Of a stretch of DNA of 64,000 bases, positions 1 through 9,523 are shown in pieces; positions within the stretch are counted from its first letter, which is position 1; each line of letters opens with the position of its first letter. The notes beneath the pieces were generated by a model. That model was not told the DNA's origin, did no database searches, and saw nothing but the letters and a program-made list of their open reading frames with translations. The stretch is from Methanosarcina sp. KYL-1. GTDB taxonomy: Archaea > Halobacteriota > Methanosarcinia > Methanosarcinales > Methanosarcinaceae. Position numbers and translations under genes: made by a program. The stretch is from NCBI RefSeq assembly GCF_024372725.1, contig NZ_VOUA01000003.1:220354-284353 (forward strand). The letters are read 5' to 3'.

Positions 1-166
1 TCTTATGTTCATACTTTTCCGTTTCCTTTCCTTATCCCTTACTTGCTTTCTTCTTGATGTTTTTCCTATAATTAATCCTTTTACTTTTATTATTTTATCT
101 TTTTTCAAATAAAAATAGAAAGTGCTATATATTTTATATTCTTCACAATGTGAACGGAGGATTGTT

Positions 167-916
167 ATGAGGTTTGACAAAAAGGTCTGTATAGTCCTTA
201 TTCTGTCCCTGGTGCTGGCCCTTGCCGGGAGCGGTTGCGTCTCCCAGGGAGAAGGAGCAGAAGAAGGAGAACACGCGGAAACTGCGGTCGAGGGTTCGGC
301 CTCGAATGTCTGGGCGAATCCCGTGACCCCCTGGAATCCCGAACCGACTGAGCCGACGATCGATTCGACTGCCTACATCCACCCCCAGGCGTCGGTTATC
401 GGAGATGCGACGATCGGGGCCAGGGTCATGGTCTCTCCCTTCGCTTCGGTCCGGAGCGACGAAGGAATGCCGATTTTTGTCGGGGATGAAAGCAACATCC
501 AGGACGGGGTTATACTCCACGCCCTTGAGACAATCGACGAAGAAGGCGAGCCTGTGGAAAGCCACATTATTGAAGTTGACGGGGAAGAATACGCTGTCTA
601 CGTGGGAGAACGGGTTTCCCTTGCCCACCAGGCCCAGATCCACGGCCCTGCTTACGTTGGCGATGATACTTTCATCGGCATGAAGGCGATGGTCTTCAAG
701 GCAAAGGTCGGAAACAACTGCGTGCTTGAGCCTACTTCAGCTGCAATCGGCGTGACCATCCCTGACGGCAGGTACGTCCCGGCAGGCACCGTGGTCACTT
801 CCCAGGCCGAGGCTGACAAACTACCTGAAATAACGGACGACTACGCCTACAGGCACACCAACGAAGCCGTTGTGTACGTCAACGTCAACCTGGCCGACGG
901 TTACAACGCAGTGTAA
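167..916 (+). CDS. cam: Gamma-class carbonic anhydrase (Cam), exported
   Basis: Reversible hydration of CO2 to bicarbonate. The protein closely matches the archetypal Methanosarcina thermophila Cam as I remember it: N-terminal signal segment with a lipobox-like SGC at about residues 21-24, then the left-handed beta-helix with hexapeptide repeats (for example ASVIGDATIGARVMV), the acidic loop, and the metal-ligand histidines in VILHALE and SLAHQAQIHGP. In the family three histidines bind Fe or Zn and the enzyme sits outside the cytoplasmic membrane, where it is thought to help acetate uptake or CO2 removal. The ATG at 167 is preferred over an in-frame GTG at 122, because a CGGAGG Shine-Dalgarno lies at 155-160 and the signal peptide starts there. 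Single gene, convergent with pncB. High confidence. Confidence 0.96.
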   Translation: MRFDKKVCIVLILSLVLALAGSGCVSQGEGAEEGEHAETAVEGSASNVWANPVTPWNPEPTEPTIDSTAYIHPQASVIGDATIGARVMVSPFASVRSDEGMPIFVGDESNIQDGVILHALETIDEEGEPVESHIIEVDGEEYAVYVGERVSLAHQAQIHGPAYVGDDTFIGMKAMVFKAKVGNNCVLEPTSAAIGVTIPDGRYVPAGTVVTSQAEADKLPEITDDYAYRHTNEAVVYVNVNLADGYNAV

Positions 917-1054
917 ATAATTTCCCGGACATCCATTCCCCCTCCTGCAATCAACTAAAAAATACGGATGTCCGGAGAAAAACGGATTTTTAAAAACGGA
1001 TTTTTTCTGTTTTTTCTTTTCTATCTTTTCTTTCGGACTATTGATCGTTTTCGA

Positions 1055-2236
1055 TTACTCGTCCAGTCCTTTTCTTCCGAAAATGTAGTTTGCAACCCTC
1101 AGGGCATCCCGGCCTCCGGTCTCTTTTTCAGGGGAGTCGCTCAGTTTCACCACGGGGATGCCGTTGATGCTGTGCAGCTTTATGACCATGTTCAGGGGCG
1201 GGCTTTCCCGGAAAAACTCGGAGTTGTTGGTCAGGCTGGTCCCTATCCCGAAACTGCAGTTTATTTTGCCGCTGCAGTATTTTTTCAACTTTATTGCGTC
1301 TTCGGCGTTAAGGGCGTCACTGAAAACAACGACCTTTTTCATGGGGTCGATGCCCATTTTATTGTAGTGGGCGATCACCTTTTCCACAAAGACCAGGGGG
1401 TCTCCGCTGTCGTGGCGGACGCCGTCATAGATTTTTGAGAGTTTCAGGTTGAAGTCCTTGAAAAAGGCATCAGAGCCGAAGGTGTCGGTAAGGGCTATTC
1501 CCAGGTCTCCTTTATAGACCTCTACCCAGTTTTCAAAGGCAAAGCGGTTGGCATAGCGGAGCCCGACAAGGGCTGAAGTTCCCATGATCCATTCGTGTCC
1601 CACAGTCCCTATGGCTTTTAAGCCGTATTTCTTTGCAAAATAGACATTGCTGGTGCCTGAAAGGTTTTTTATCCCGGTCAGGGCTTTCATGACGTGGTCG
1701 TGGAGTTCAAAGCTCCGCCGGCGCCTGGTCCCGAATTCTGAAAAAAGGCAGCCGTTTTCTTCAAGGGATTTTCCTATTTCAATGATCTTTTCCCCGTAGG
1801 CTTCAAGGCTCCCATTTCCATTCCACCCGGTTTCGATGGTGCTGAAGTATAGTTCGGAAACTGAGGCCATGAGCACAATTTCCCAGAGGATGGTGCTGTG
1901 CCAGGGGCCTTTGACCCGCATGTCCAGGCCCTTTTCTTCGGTGAGGCAGACTGTCACCTCTTCCGGCCTGAACCGGAAGTTTTTAAGGTACTCGAGGTAC
2001 ATGGGCTTAAGGTAAGGGCAGTGTTCCCGGAGCCAGTGGTACTCCTCATCCGTCAGTGTTAATTTCGAGATGTCCTCGTCTATTACTCTCCTGAGTTCTT
2101 CAACAAAGCCTTCGGAAAAGCGCTGGGTTCCCCGATTGGTAAAGCGGTATTCTGCTTCGGCTTCGGGAAAGAGTTCCAGTACCGCCATCTGCATTGTGAA
2201 TTTGTAAAGGTCATTGTCCAGTATTGATTCAATCAC
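1055..2236 (-). CDS. pncB: Nicotinate phosphoribosyltransferase
   Basis: Converts nicotinate, PRPP and ATP to nicotinate mononucleotide in the Preiss-Handler NAD salvage pathway; cytoplasmic. The 393-residue protein has the family N-terminus [13 protein letters not shown], the [23 protein letters not shown] segment carrying the catalytic histidine region, and the phosphate-binding [11 protein letters not shown] motif near residue 265. Length is normal for the short PncB type. The start is a GTG (2236) preceded on the minus strand by a GGAAGG Shine-Dalgarno about ten bases upstream; there is no better ATG. It stands alone and is convergent with cam; TATA-like AT-rich DNA lies upstream around 2265-2300, shared with the divergent small gene. 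Confidence 0.95.
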   Translation of the reverse strand: MIESILDNDLYKFTMQMAVLELFPEAEAEYRFTNRGTQRFSEGFVEELRRVIDEDISKLTLTDEEYHWLREHCPYLKPMYLEYLKNFRFRPEEVTVCLTEEKGLDMRVKGPWHSTILWEIVLMASVSELYFSTIETGWNGNGSLEAYGEKIIEIGKSLEENGCLFSEFGTRRRRSFELHDHVMKALTGIKNLSGTSNVYFAKKYGLKAIGTVGHEWIMGTSALVGLRYANRFAFENWVEVYKGDLGIALTDTFGSDAFFKDFNLKLSKIYDGVRHDSGDPLVFVEKVIAHYNKMGIDPMKKVVVFSDALNAEDAIKLKKYCSGKINCSFGIGTSLTNNSEFFRESPPLNMVIKLHSINGIPVVKLSDSPEKETGGRDALRVANYIFGRKGLDE

Positions 2237-2395
2237 GCGGGCCCTTCCTTCTTACGTTTTTAGTTTACTTATATGGAAGCGTTTCAGGATATATATTTAT
2301 ATGCATAACATGCTTAATTAGTATCGGAAGTACAACCATTCACATCTATTCAAAAAATATCAAAAAATGTTCAAAAAATGAAATGAGGAGACAGT

Positions 2396-2644
2396 ATGGC
2401 ATACAAGATTTTTATGGTAGAAAATTACGTGCTTCGCTACGACCGGAAAAATGAAAGGCCCTGGATCATCTTCCACTACAAGGAAGACGGGATATGGCGC
2501 AACGTCAACTGGTTCCCCCCAAAAGAAAATGCAGTATACATCGCGGATATGCTCAGGAATGAGAAGCCAATTTACTGGGTGCCGGAAGGGGAATACCTGA
2601 CCACTTCGGGAGAAGTCGTGGGAGAAGAAGAAAGCTCGGCCTGA
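2396..2644 (+). CDS. Small conserved-looking protein, function unknown
   Basis: An 82-residue soluble protein that I do not recognise. It starts at an ATG with a strong TGAGGAG Shine-Dalgarno six bases upstream, has host-like codon use and ends in a short acidic tail (GEEESSA). It is rich in aromatic residues and tryptophan (RPWIIFHYKEDGIWRNVNWFPP), which suggests a compact beta-rich domain; no cysteine pairs, membrane segment or signal peptide are visible. Just upstream the AT-rich leader contains three near-copies of TCAAAAAATG. It is divergent from pncB and followed by a tandem-repeat region. Likely a real gene; no function is claimed. Confidence 0.72.
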   Translation: MAYKIFMVENYVLRYDRKNERPWIIFHYKEDGIWRNVNWFPPKENAVYIADMLRNEKPIYWVPEGEYLTTSGEVVGEEESSA

Positions 2645-2738
2645 GGCATGAGAAGTGAATCGGATATCAATAAACCTGATGTAAAGGCTTTTTTAGGGCT
2701 CAGCTTTTCCTTTTTTATGGCTCTTTCTTCCTTTTTTA

Positions 2739-2870
2739 GGGTCCTGTTTTCTCTGTTTTAGGGTCCTGTTTTCTCTGTTTTAGGGTCCTGTTTTCTCTGT
2801 TTTAGGGTCCTGTTTTCTCTGTTTTAGGGTCCTGTTTTCTCTGTTTTAGAGTCCTGTTTTTCCTGTTTTT
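2739..2870. repeat. Tandem repeat, 22-bp unit, 5 perfect copies plus 1 degenerate
   Basis: Unit GGGTCCTGTTTTCTCTGTTT followed by TA, perfect at 2739, 2761, 2783, 2805 and 2827, with a decayed sixth copy at 2849-2870. The preceding sequence 2697-2738 holds weaker pyrimidine-rich versions (TTTTTTAGGG). It lies in the intergenic gap 2645-3232 and is not coding. Confidence 0.95.
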
Positions 2871-3004
2871 CCCAGAATATTTCCAGTACTCTGGAATCCC
2901 GGGGTGCAGGTTTGATTGTTTCCTCCCCAAACCCGGATCATCGGAAAACTTTCCTGCCTTTTCTTAATAGAAGTTCCATAACCCTTAATTCTCCTTAAAC
3001 AAAT

Positions 3005-3186
3005 ATCTCATAAAGGACTTAGATCTCATAAGGGACATGGATCTCATAAGGGACATGGATCTCATAAGGGACATGGATCTCATAAGGGACATGGATCTCA
3101 TAAGGGACATGGATCTCATAAGGGACATGGATCTCATAAGGGACATGGATCGCATAAGGAACTTTGAGATCTCATAAGGGACTTAG
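3005..3186. repeat. Tandem repeat, 18-bp unit, 7 perfect copies plus flanking variants
   Basis: Unit ATCTCATAAGGGACATGG, perfect seven times from 3023 to 3148. It is flanked by decayed copies at 3005-3022 and 3169-3186 (ending ACTTAG instead of ACATGG) and by a variant at 3149-3166. Decay at both edges with a perfect core fits expansion from inside by slippage or unequal exchange. Every copy carries a TAA in one frame and the array is non-coding. It ends about 45 bases before the start of the methionine gamma-lyase-like gene, so it could sit within that gene's promoter or leader. Confidence 0.95.
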
Positions 3187-3232
3187 ATCTACATGAGGGA
3201 TTTAAGGGACGTTTTTCAAGGGGGTTTTGGAA

Positions 3233-4417
3233 ATGAAAGATGCCATAAAGTTCGGGACAAAATGCGTGCATGCCGGGGAGAAACCTGACCCTGTTTTCGG
3301 GGCGCATACGACGCCGATATTCCAGACATCCACTTTCGTGTTCGAAAATGCAGGGCAGGGGGCAGCACGGTTTTCGGGGGAGGAAGCCGGGTACGTGTAC
3401 ACCCGGATCCCACCTAACACGCCCACCCACTCTGTCCTGGCTGAAAAGGTTGCGGTACTTGAAGGCGGGGATGCAGGGCAGACCTTTGCTTCCGGGATGG
3501 CCGCAATCACGGCAGTCGTGCTTTCCCGCCTGAAACAGGGGGACCACCTGATCTCAACGGACGTGGTCTACGGCTGCACCTACAGCCTCTTTCGGGAAGT
3601 GCTCCCGCGGCTCGGCATAGAGGTCAGTTTCATTGATACCTCAGACCTGGCAGCGGTGAAGGCCGCATTTAAAGAAAACACGGGGATGGTCTTTCTGGAA
3701 ACGCCTGCCAACCCTACAATGACCGTCTGCGATATAGGAGAAATCGCCTGTATGGCCCGGGAGCATGGGGCCCTTTCAGTGGTCGATAACACCTTCTCAA
3801 CGCCCTATTTCCAGAGGCCCCTTCAGCTTGGGGCTGATGTCTCCCTCAGCAGCTGCACCAAATATATCGGGGGGCATGCCGACCTGCTGGGGGGAATTGT
3901 TGTCGGGAGCCTGGATTTCATGCGGAGCCTGTACCCGGTTGTGGGGTATACCGGAGGCATCATGGGTCCCCATGAAGCCTGGCTCTGCATAAGGGGGCTT
4001 AAGACCCTGCACCTCAGGATGGAAAGGCATGCTGGAAATGCCCTGAAGGTTGCGGAATTTTTGGAGGCACATCCGAAAATCGCCTGGGTCAGGTACCCCG
4101 GGCTTCCGAGCCACCCCCAGCACGCAGTTGCAAAAAAGCAGATGAGCGGGTACAGCGGGATGCTCTCTTTCGGGATCCTGGGCGGGGTTGAGGCCGGGCG
4201 CAGGCTCATGGACAGTGTCAGGCTCTGCTCCCTTGCCGTAAGCCTCGGGGCTACCGATACCCTTATCCAGCACCCGGCTTCTATGACCCATGCCTGCGTC
4301 CCTCTGGACGTCCGAAAAAGGGTGGGCATCACGGACGACCTGGTAAGGCTGTCAGTTGGCGTGGAAGACGCAGAAGACATAATCGCTGACCTGGAACAGG
4401 CCCTGGAAAAGGTTTGA
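3233..4417 (+). CDS. PLP-dependent methionine gamma-lyase / cystathionine gamma-synthase family enzyme
   Basis: Cys/Met-metabolism PLP enzyme (fold type I), cytoplasmic, about 394 residues and full length. The PLP lysine is K210 in SSCTKYIGGHADLLGG; SGMAAI and the ETPANPTM / VVDNTFSTPYFQ cofactor-binding motifs are present. C115 in VYGCTYSL aligns with the cysteine characteristic of methionine gamma-lyases, which favours gamma-elimination of methionine (methanethiol, ammonia and 2-oxobutyrate) over cystathionine synthesis; this subfamily choice is inference. The ATG at 3233 is chosen over the in-frame TTG at 3227 because AAGGGGG lies about nine bases upstream. Monocistronic, just downstream of the 18-bp tandem array. 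Confidence 0.88.
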   Translation: MKDAIKFGTKCVHAGEKPDPVFGAHTTPIFQTSTFVFENAGQGAARFSGEEAGYVYTRIPPNTPTHSVLAEKVAVLEGGDAGQTFASGMAAITAVVLSRLKQGDHLISTDVVYGCTYSLFREVLPRLGIEVSFIDTSDLAAVKAAFKENTGMVFLETPANPTMTVCDIGEIACMAREHGALSVVDNTFSTPYFQRPLQLGADVSLSSCTKYIGGHADLLGGIVVGSLDFMRSLYPVVGYTGGIMGPHEAWLCIRGLKTLHLRMERHAGNALKVAEFLEAHPKIAWVRYPGLPSHPQHAVAKKQMSGYSGMLSFGILGGVEAGRRLMDSVRLCSLAVSLGATDTLIQHPASMTHACVPLDVRKRVGITDDLVRLSVGVEDAEDIIADLEQALEKV

Positions 4418-4537
4418 AAGGGCGGGCAGGCCCTGACCATTTTTCATTTTCGGAACCAGATAAGGTATATCTGACACAGGGATAATCTTATGCCTGCAGC
4501 ACTTAAACAAAAGGCAGTATACAAAAGGGGGGATCTT

Positions 4538-5038
4538 ATGAAAGCAATCATATTCGGAGCCGATGGTTTTGAAGACCTGGAACTTTTCTACCCTCACCAG
4601 CGTTTGAAGGAAAAAGGAATCACCGTACATGTCGCCTCGATGCAAAAGGGCCCCATAAGGGGAAAGCACGGGTATGAGATCGCAGCAGATCTCGCTTTCA
4701 GGGACGCGGACCCTGCTGACTACGACATCCTCGTGATAGCCGGAGGAAAAGGCCCGGAAAAGGTCAGGCTTGATAAAGCCGCCCTTGAAATCGTAAAACA
4801 CTTTTTCAGGGAAAACAAACCGGTTGCTGCAATCTGCCACGGCCCCCAGGTCCTTATCTCCGCAGGAGTCATAAAGGCCCGGAAAGCCACCTGTTGGATA
4901 GGAATCAGGGATGACCTGATAGCCGCAGGAGCCCTTTACGAGGACAGCGAGGTTGTCGTGGACGGAAACCTTGTGACTTCAAGGCAGCCGTTTGACCTGT
5001 ATGCCTTCGGAAGGGAGATGGTCAGGCTTTTAAAATGA
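4538..5038 (+). CDS. DJ-1/PfpI family protein (deglycase/peptidase-like)
   Basis: 166-residue member of the class I glutamine amidotransferase-like DJ-1/PfpI superfamily. It shows the N-terminal GADGFEDLEL element with the family acidic residue, and the nucleophile-elbow AICHGP, whose cysteine (about residue 104) with the following histidine forms the usual catalytic pair. Length matches PfpI. Members are described as intracellular peptidases or glyoxal-adduct deglycases; which activity applies here cannot be read from sequence. The ATG at 4538 has a very strong AAGGGGGGAT Shine-Dalgarno; an upstream ATG at 4490 lacks one and would add 16 unconserved residues. Single gene downstream of the gamma-lyase, about 120 bp away. 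Confidence 0.9.
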   Translation: MKAIIFGADGFEDLELFYPHQRLKEKGITVHVASMQKGPIRGKHGYEIAADLAFRDADPADYDILVIAGGKGPEKVRLDKAALEIVKHFFRENKPVAAICHGPQVLISAGVIKARKATCWIGIRDDLIAAGALYEDSEVVVDGNLVTSRQPFDLYAFGREMVRLLK

Positions 5039-5164
5039 ATGGGGTGCCGGAAGTGAAGGAAGTGATATAACTGTTAAAACCGTGTACAATGATTTTTCGA
5101 GAGTAGCATCCCGATAAAGAGTTGTGGGTGTTTGTGTCCCGGGTGATTTGAGCAAATATACGCA

Positions 5165-5248
5165 TAGTTTCATGTATAGTTTCATGTATAGTTTCATGTA
5201 TAGTTTCATGTATAGTTTCATGTATAGTTTCATGTATAGTTTCACGGT
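5165..5248. repeat. Tandem repeat, 12-bp unit, 6 perfect copies
   Basis: Unit TAGTTTCATGTA repeats perfectly from 5165 to 5236 and then decays (TAGTTTCACGGT). It lies between the PfpI-like gene and rio2. The 12-bp period is a multiple of three, so an open frame runs through it on the minus strand (MKLY repeats), but there is no ribosome-binding site and I treat it as non-coding. Confidence 0.95.
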
Positions 5249-5289
5249 TTTTCCAGTCCGAAATAGGATAAGCGTCCTGAGAGCGATTA

Positions 5290-5297
5290 TTTAAATA
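5290..5297 (+). promoter_or_regulatory. TATA box of rio2; transcript probably leaderless
   Basis: TTTAAATA at 5290-5297 is centred about 27 bases before the rio2 ATG, the usual TATA-to-start distance in archaea. No Shine-Dalgarno precedes the ATG (CTAATAGCAAATG). Together these suggest transcription starts at or next to the start codon. Confidence 0.6.
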
Positions 5298-5320
5298 TCG
5301 AGGATTATATCTAATAGCAA

Positions 5321-6244
5321 ATGATCGACGAAGTGCTGAAAGTTTTTAAGGAGCTTGACAGGAAAGATTTCAGGATACTGATGGGTATCGAAACGGGAAT
5401 GAAGCATTTTGAATGGGTGCCTGTGGAAGACGTAGGCAAATACAGCAAAATGCCCCTGGAAAAGCTGGAATACAGGATGCAGAAGCTGGTCAGGAAGAAC
5501 CTTGTGGTCAGGACCACCCAGCCCTATGAAGGCTACCAGATCTATTTCGAAGGCTACGATGCCCTGGCCCTCAACACCTTTGTGAAAAGGAAGAGCATCA
5601 GCGCTATCGGAGACGAGGTGGGGGTAGGAAAGGAATCCGTAATCTACGAAGCCATCAGGGAACCCGAACTTGCAATAGGGGGCCCCGTCCCTGTCATAAT
5701 CAAATTCCACAGGGAAGGCAGGACCAGTTTCAAGCAGGTAAAAAGGGTCCGCGACCATCTCGGGGAAAGGGAACACTTCTCCTGGGTCTATGCAGCCCGC
5801 CTTGCCGCCCAGCGGGAATACGAAATCATGCAGACGCTTTACCCGAAGGTCTCCATCCCGAAACCCCTGGACCAGAGCAGGCACGCCATAGTCATGGAGG
5901 TGGCAGAAGGAAGCCTCCTTGCAAAGACAAAGCTTATCGAGCCCGAATGGTACCTTGACGAGATCCTCCGCCAGGTAAAAATTACCTATTCTATGGGAGT
6001 CATTCACGCAGACCTCAGCGAATACAACATATTCGTTGCCGAAGACCGCGTCCAGTTAATCGACTGGCCCCAGTACGTCACCCCTGAGCACCCCCATGCC
6101 GACGAACTGCTCGAAAGGGACGTCTCGAACGTGCTGGCCCACTTTGCCCGGAAATACGGGATCAAAAGAGAACTCGGTGAGGTTATCGAAGAGATCAAAA
6201 GGGAATCGGGCAAAGGTGAAGAAGAAGCTGCAGGCGAGGCATAA
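5321..6244 (+). CDS. rio2: RIO2 family serine/threonine protein kinase/ATPase
   Basis: Archaeal RIO2, an atypical kinase that in archaea and eukaryotes acts in late maturation of the small ribosomal subunit. 307 residues. Residues 1-90 are the RIO2-specific winged helix; then comes the nucleotide loop GVGKESVIYEA, the lysine in PVIIKFH, the catalytic loop HADLSEYN (H229, D231, N236) and the metal-binding IDWPQ. A charged Glu-rich tail (ESGKGEEEAAGEA) ends the protein. The start is the ATG at 5321, supported by the family N-terminus and by the TATA box 27 bases upstream. Apparently monocistronic and constitutive; convergent with the histidine kinase gene. Confidence 0.96.
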   Translation: MIDEVLKVFKELDRKDFRILMGIETGMKHFEWVPVEDVGKYSKMPLEKLEYRMQKLVRKNLVVRTTQPYEGYQIYFEGYDALALNTFVKRKSISAIGDEVGVGKESVIYEAIREPELAIGGPVPVIIKFHREGRTSFKQVKRVRDHLGEREHFSWVYAARLAAQREYEIMQTLYPKVSIPKPLDQSRHAIVMEVAEGSLLAKTKLIEPEWYLDEILRQVKITYSMGVIHADLSEYNIFVAEDRVQLIDWPQYVTPEHPHADELLERDVSNVLAHFARKYGIKRELGEVIEEIKRESGKGEEEAAGEA

Positions 6245-6258
6245 ATTTCCCCGGCAAA

Positions 6259-9252
6259 TTAAATTATTTCCCGTCTACAGGGCATTATAATTGTGAATGT
6301 GCTTCCTTTTTCCACTTCACTTTTAACCCTTATTTCTCCACCATGCATTTCAACGAATTTTTTGACTATCGTCAGGCCTAACCCTGTCCCGTTGTACATT
6401 CTGGAAAGCGAGGAATCAACCTGTTTAAAGGGTTCAAAAATTGTTTTTTGTTTATCCTCCGGAATTCCGATTCCGCTATCCCTTACTGATATTTCTATTA
6501 TGTTTCTTGACTTTTTAGTCTCAACCTGTACGTATCCATTTTCGGGGGTAAATTTCAGGGCATTATTCACAAGGTTATGGAGAATTTGCTTGAACTTTAT
6601 TTTATCTGCATATATCTCCAGGTTAAGAGGTTCGGCTGAGAAATCCATGGATATTTTTTTAGAAGTGGCTAATGGAACTGCGATATTCTTTACATCTTCA
6701 AAAACATCTGCAACAGATACGGTTTCAAAAGATAGCGAAACATCTCCGGATTCTATTCTGGAAATATCGAGAATATCATTGATCAGGTTAAGAAGGTGGT
6801 TTCCACTTATGGAAATGTTGTTAAGATACTTCAATTGCCTTTCATTCAGGGGACCGAACATCTGGGTGAGCAATATATTGGAGTAACCTATTACCGAATT
6901 GAGAGGTGTTCGCAGTTCATGGCTCATCGTCGTGAGGAACTCACTTTTGGTTCGGTTAGCTTCCTCTGCATGGATTTTTGCGTTAACAAGAGCTTTTTCC
7001 GCCTCAGCCTTTTCAGTAACATCCCTGATACTCCATACACGGCCTTTAGTTATTCCATTGCTTATGAGCGGAGTTGATAGACTTTCAAATGTCCGTCCAT
7101 CTTTAAAATGAATATAAGAATTATCGGTTTCATTTGAGCTGTAAATGGTCTGCTCCTTCAATACATACTCTTCAGGGCATTTCACCTGGCCTAAAAAAAA
7201 AGCAAATAACTTTTCGTAATTTTTAGTGCTGGCCAGAGCTTCAGGTATTTTCAACATTTTGACAAGCTTTGAATTTGAAAAAAGGATTTTATGGTTTTTG
7301 TCAACAACAAAAATACCGTCAACAGTTGATTCAAAAATAGATTTTAGAATCGTGTCCCTATACTGGAGTTCCATTGAAGCCCGCTTTTGCTGAAGTGCAA
7401 GTGCATAAAGTGCGGCAACTTTTCTGATTGCTTCAAATTCGGAATCTGAATACCCGCGTTTTGAATTTGCAAGGGATATCTGTCCCATGAGTTCATCCCC
7501 GACAATTGCCGGGACACTTAAAAAATTGTTCAGGGAAATGTGCCCCTCGGGGGCTCCTCCTGATCCCGGATACATCTCCGGAGAATTTGTATAAAAGCCT
7601 TTTTTCGTGTTTAAAGAGTGGCCGAGTAATTTGGGATAAAGGCCATCCGGCCTTTTTGGAAAAGCAATTCTTTTAGCGTTTTCCTTTATGCTGCAATTTT
7701 CCATCATTCTGGTCAGAGTATGGCAGACGTTATCGCCGGTTTCGGGGTCAATGGAAGAAACATATCCGTGTTCGCTTCCTGTCAGCTCCTGAGAGACCGA
7801 AAGGACAATGTTTGCAATCGTCTCAATGGAATTATTCGGGTCTATCAGGGCATCTGCCAGTTCTGCAAGTGACCTGTTGACGGCAAGTTCCCATTTCAAT
7901 TTATTTTTGGATTCTTTGTATTCGGTAATGTTCATTGAAAAAATTGCGAAATAGGACAATTGGTTGGATGAGTCATAAACGGGGTAGATGTTGTTGAGAC
8001 AATAATGCCCACCTCGCATATCCTTAAACTTTACAGGTCTGCGCTCAGCCAGAGCGGAATCGAACATTTGTTTCCGAGAGTTCTTTATTTCTTCAGGAAG
8101 TAATCTATTGAGTTTACGCCCAATGCATTCTTCCGGTGTGGTCTTAAGCCGCCTGGCTGCGGTTTCATTAATATAAACAACTGTACTATCCGGCTCCACA
8201 AGAATCGCAGATTCTGTAATAGCATCCATCATCGAGCGCAAAAGTTTTTCATTTTCGAAAGCTTTTCTTTCGGCTTTCTTCTGGGCCGTGATATCTTTGA
8301 AAACACAATGTGTCTGCTTGAAACTGCCATCCTCGTTATAGGCTATTTTCCCGTCAATGACTATATTGATCCTTTTACCGTCTTTCCTTATCACTTCATA
8401 TTCGGAGCCATGCGTTTCTCCCTGTGCCCCGAATTTGAGAAAATTCTGTTTGAATATTTCAACATACTCAGGTGCAAGAAAATCCCCTAACCACTTTCCA
8501 ACGACTTCTTCGTAGGAATAACCGAGGTTTTCGAGCCATGTATTATTTACATCAATGAAATATCCGTATTCATCAAGGGAATGATAGCTCAGGGGAGCTT
8601 GCTGGAAAAGGAGTTTGAATCGGTTTTCAGCTTCAAGAAGGTCTTTTTTTGTGTAAATAGCTTGAATTTTTGTTGAAATGTGGGAGGCAATTGTTTCAAT
8701 GGCAGAAACATTTTTAACTTTTTGTCCTTTCGGCACCAGAATGGAGATGCTCCCAAAAACCTTCTCTTCGTTTGAAAAACCAATAACCCGGATGGAGTCG
8801 ATGTTAAGAATCTCTTCAACTTTTTTACAGGAATCGGAGGGTACTTTTTTTGCCAGCAAGGCATGGAGGCCATCTTTAAAAGATTCAAGTTTGCCGCTTG
8901 TAAATAGGTGGCTATTTAACTCCATATCTTTCATCCGGAAGGAAATGTCATCAAGACCTTTTTCCGGAATGCCAGCCGCTTTCTCCGTCAAGCCCTCAAG
9001 CCCTATTGCTGCTCTTATCCTGACAGCATTTGTACTGCCATCATAAAGTGATACAATGACATAGCAATCCCTGTTTAACTTGTGAACGGCTTCTCCGGTT
9101 AACTCACATATGATGTCAGTATCTTCGAGCTGGTATGTTTTGGTTAAGATGTCGTTAACGACCTGAAGTTCATGCAGACGCTCGATATAATCAAATGAAT
9201 TCGAACCGGTTTCAAATGGTTCGTTGTATCCGTTTTTATTGTGGCCGCTCAT
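6259..9252 (-). CDS. Multi-PAS/GAF sensor histidine kinase
   Basis: 997-residue cytoplasmic sensor kinase with no membrane segment. Domains in order: N-terminal GAF-like (about 25-200), PAS (205-325), PAS (335-455), a second GAF (455-640), PAS (645-765), HisKA with MSHELRTPLNS (phospho-acceptor H778), and HATPase_c with the N box NNALKFTPENG, G1 DSGIGIPED and G2 GTGLGLTIVKKF. No receiver domain is fused, and no response regulator is adjacent, which is common for Methanosarcina kinases. The second GAF holds two cysteines (VCHTLTRMMENC); heme-binding GAF kinases are known in this genus, but a heme here is only a possibility. Starts at an ATG with a weak Shine-Dalgarno. Signal unknown. Confidence 0.92.
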   Translation of the reverse strand: MSGHNKNGYNEPFETGSNSFDYIERLHELQVVNDILTKTYQLEDTDIICELTGEAVHKLNRDCYVIVSLYDGSTNAVRIRAAIGLEGLTEKAAGIPEKGLDDISFRMKDMELNSHLFTSGKLESFKDGLHALLAKKVPSDSCKKVEEILNIDSIRVIGFSNEEKVFGSISILVPKGQKVKNVSAIETIASHISTKIQAIYTKKDLLEAENRFKLLFQQAPLSYHSLDEYGYFIDVNNTWLENLGYSYEEVVGKWLGDFLAPEYVEIFKQNFLKFGAQGETHGSEYEVIRKDGKRINIVIDGKIAYNEDGSFKQTHCVFKDITAQKKAERKAFENEKLLRSMMDAITESAILVEPDSTVVYINETAARRLKTTPEECIGRKLNRLLPEEIKNSRKQMFDSALAERRPVKFKDMRGGHYCLNNIYPVYDSSNQLSYFAIFSMNITEYKESKNKLKWELAVNRSLAELADALIDPNNSIETIANIVLSVSQELTGSEHGYVSSIDPETGDNVCHTLTRMMENCSIKENAKRIAFPKRPDGLYPKLLGHSLNTKKGFYTNSPEMYPGSGGAPEGHISLNNFLSVPAIVGDELMGQISLANSKRGYSDSEFEAIRKVAALYALALQQKRASMELQYRDTILKSIFESTVDGIFVVDKNHKILFSNSKLVKMLKIPEALASTKNYEKLFAFFLGQVKCPEEYVLKEQTIYSSNETDNSYIHFKDGRTFESLSTPLISNGITKGRVWSIRDVTEKAEAEKALVNAKIHAEEANRTKSEFLTTMSHELRTPLNSVIGYSNILLTQMFGPLNERQLKYLNNISISGNHLLNLINDILDISRIESGDVSLSFETVSVADVFEDVKNIAVPLATSKKISMDFSAEPLNLEIYADKIKFKQILHNLVNNALKFTPENGYVQVETKKSRNIIEISVRDSGIGIPEDKQKTIFEPFKQVDSSLSRMYNGTGLGLTIVKKFVEMHGGEIRVKSEVEKGSTFTIIMPCRREII

Positions 9253-9523
9253 CCAGTATTTATCTCTTTGATTTTTATATATATAAGTTCTTGTTTATTA
9301 TAGGATACTCTAGAAAAAAGCTAATTACCGGGCCTATTTTTCCGGGAAAGCTTAAAGGAGATAAATTTTAAAAGTTGAGGGTTAGCTGATACGAGAGGGG
9401 CAGAATCTGTGAGGGGGCAGAACCTGTGTGAAGATCAGGACTTTATAGATAGTACGAAATATATATAATGAAGGTAGAAAACAGTTAAATATATATCCAA
9501 CAAAAAATAAAATATAGGTATTC

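Noticed and set aside
5030..5245. MKLY repeat peptide on the minus strand
   Set aside because: Product of the 12-bp tandem repeat; no ribosome-binding site or conserved part.
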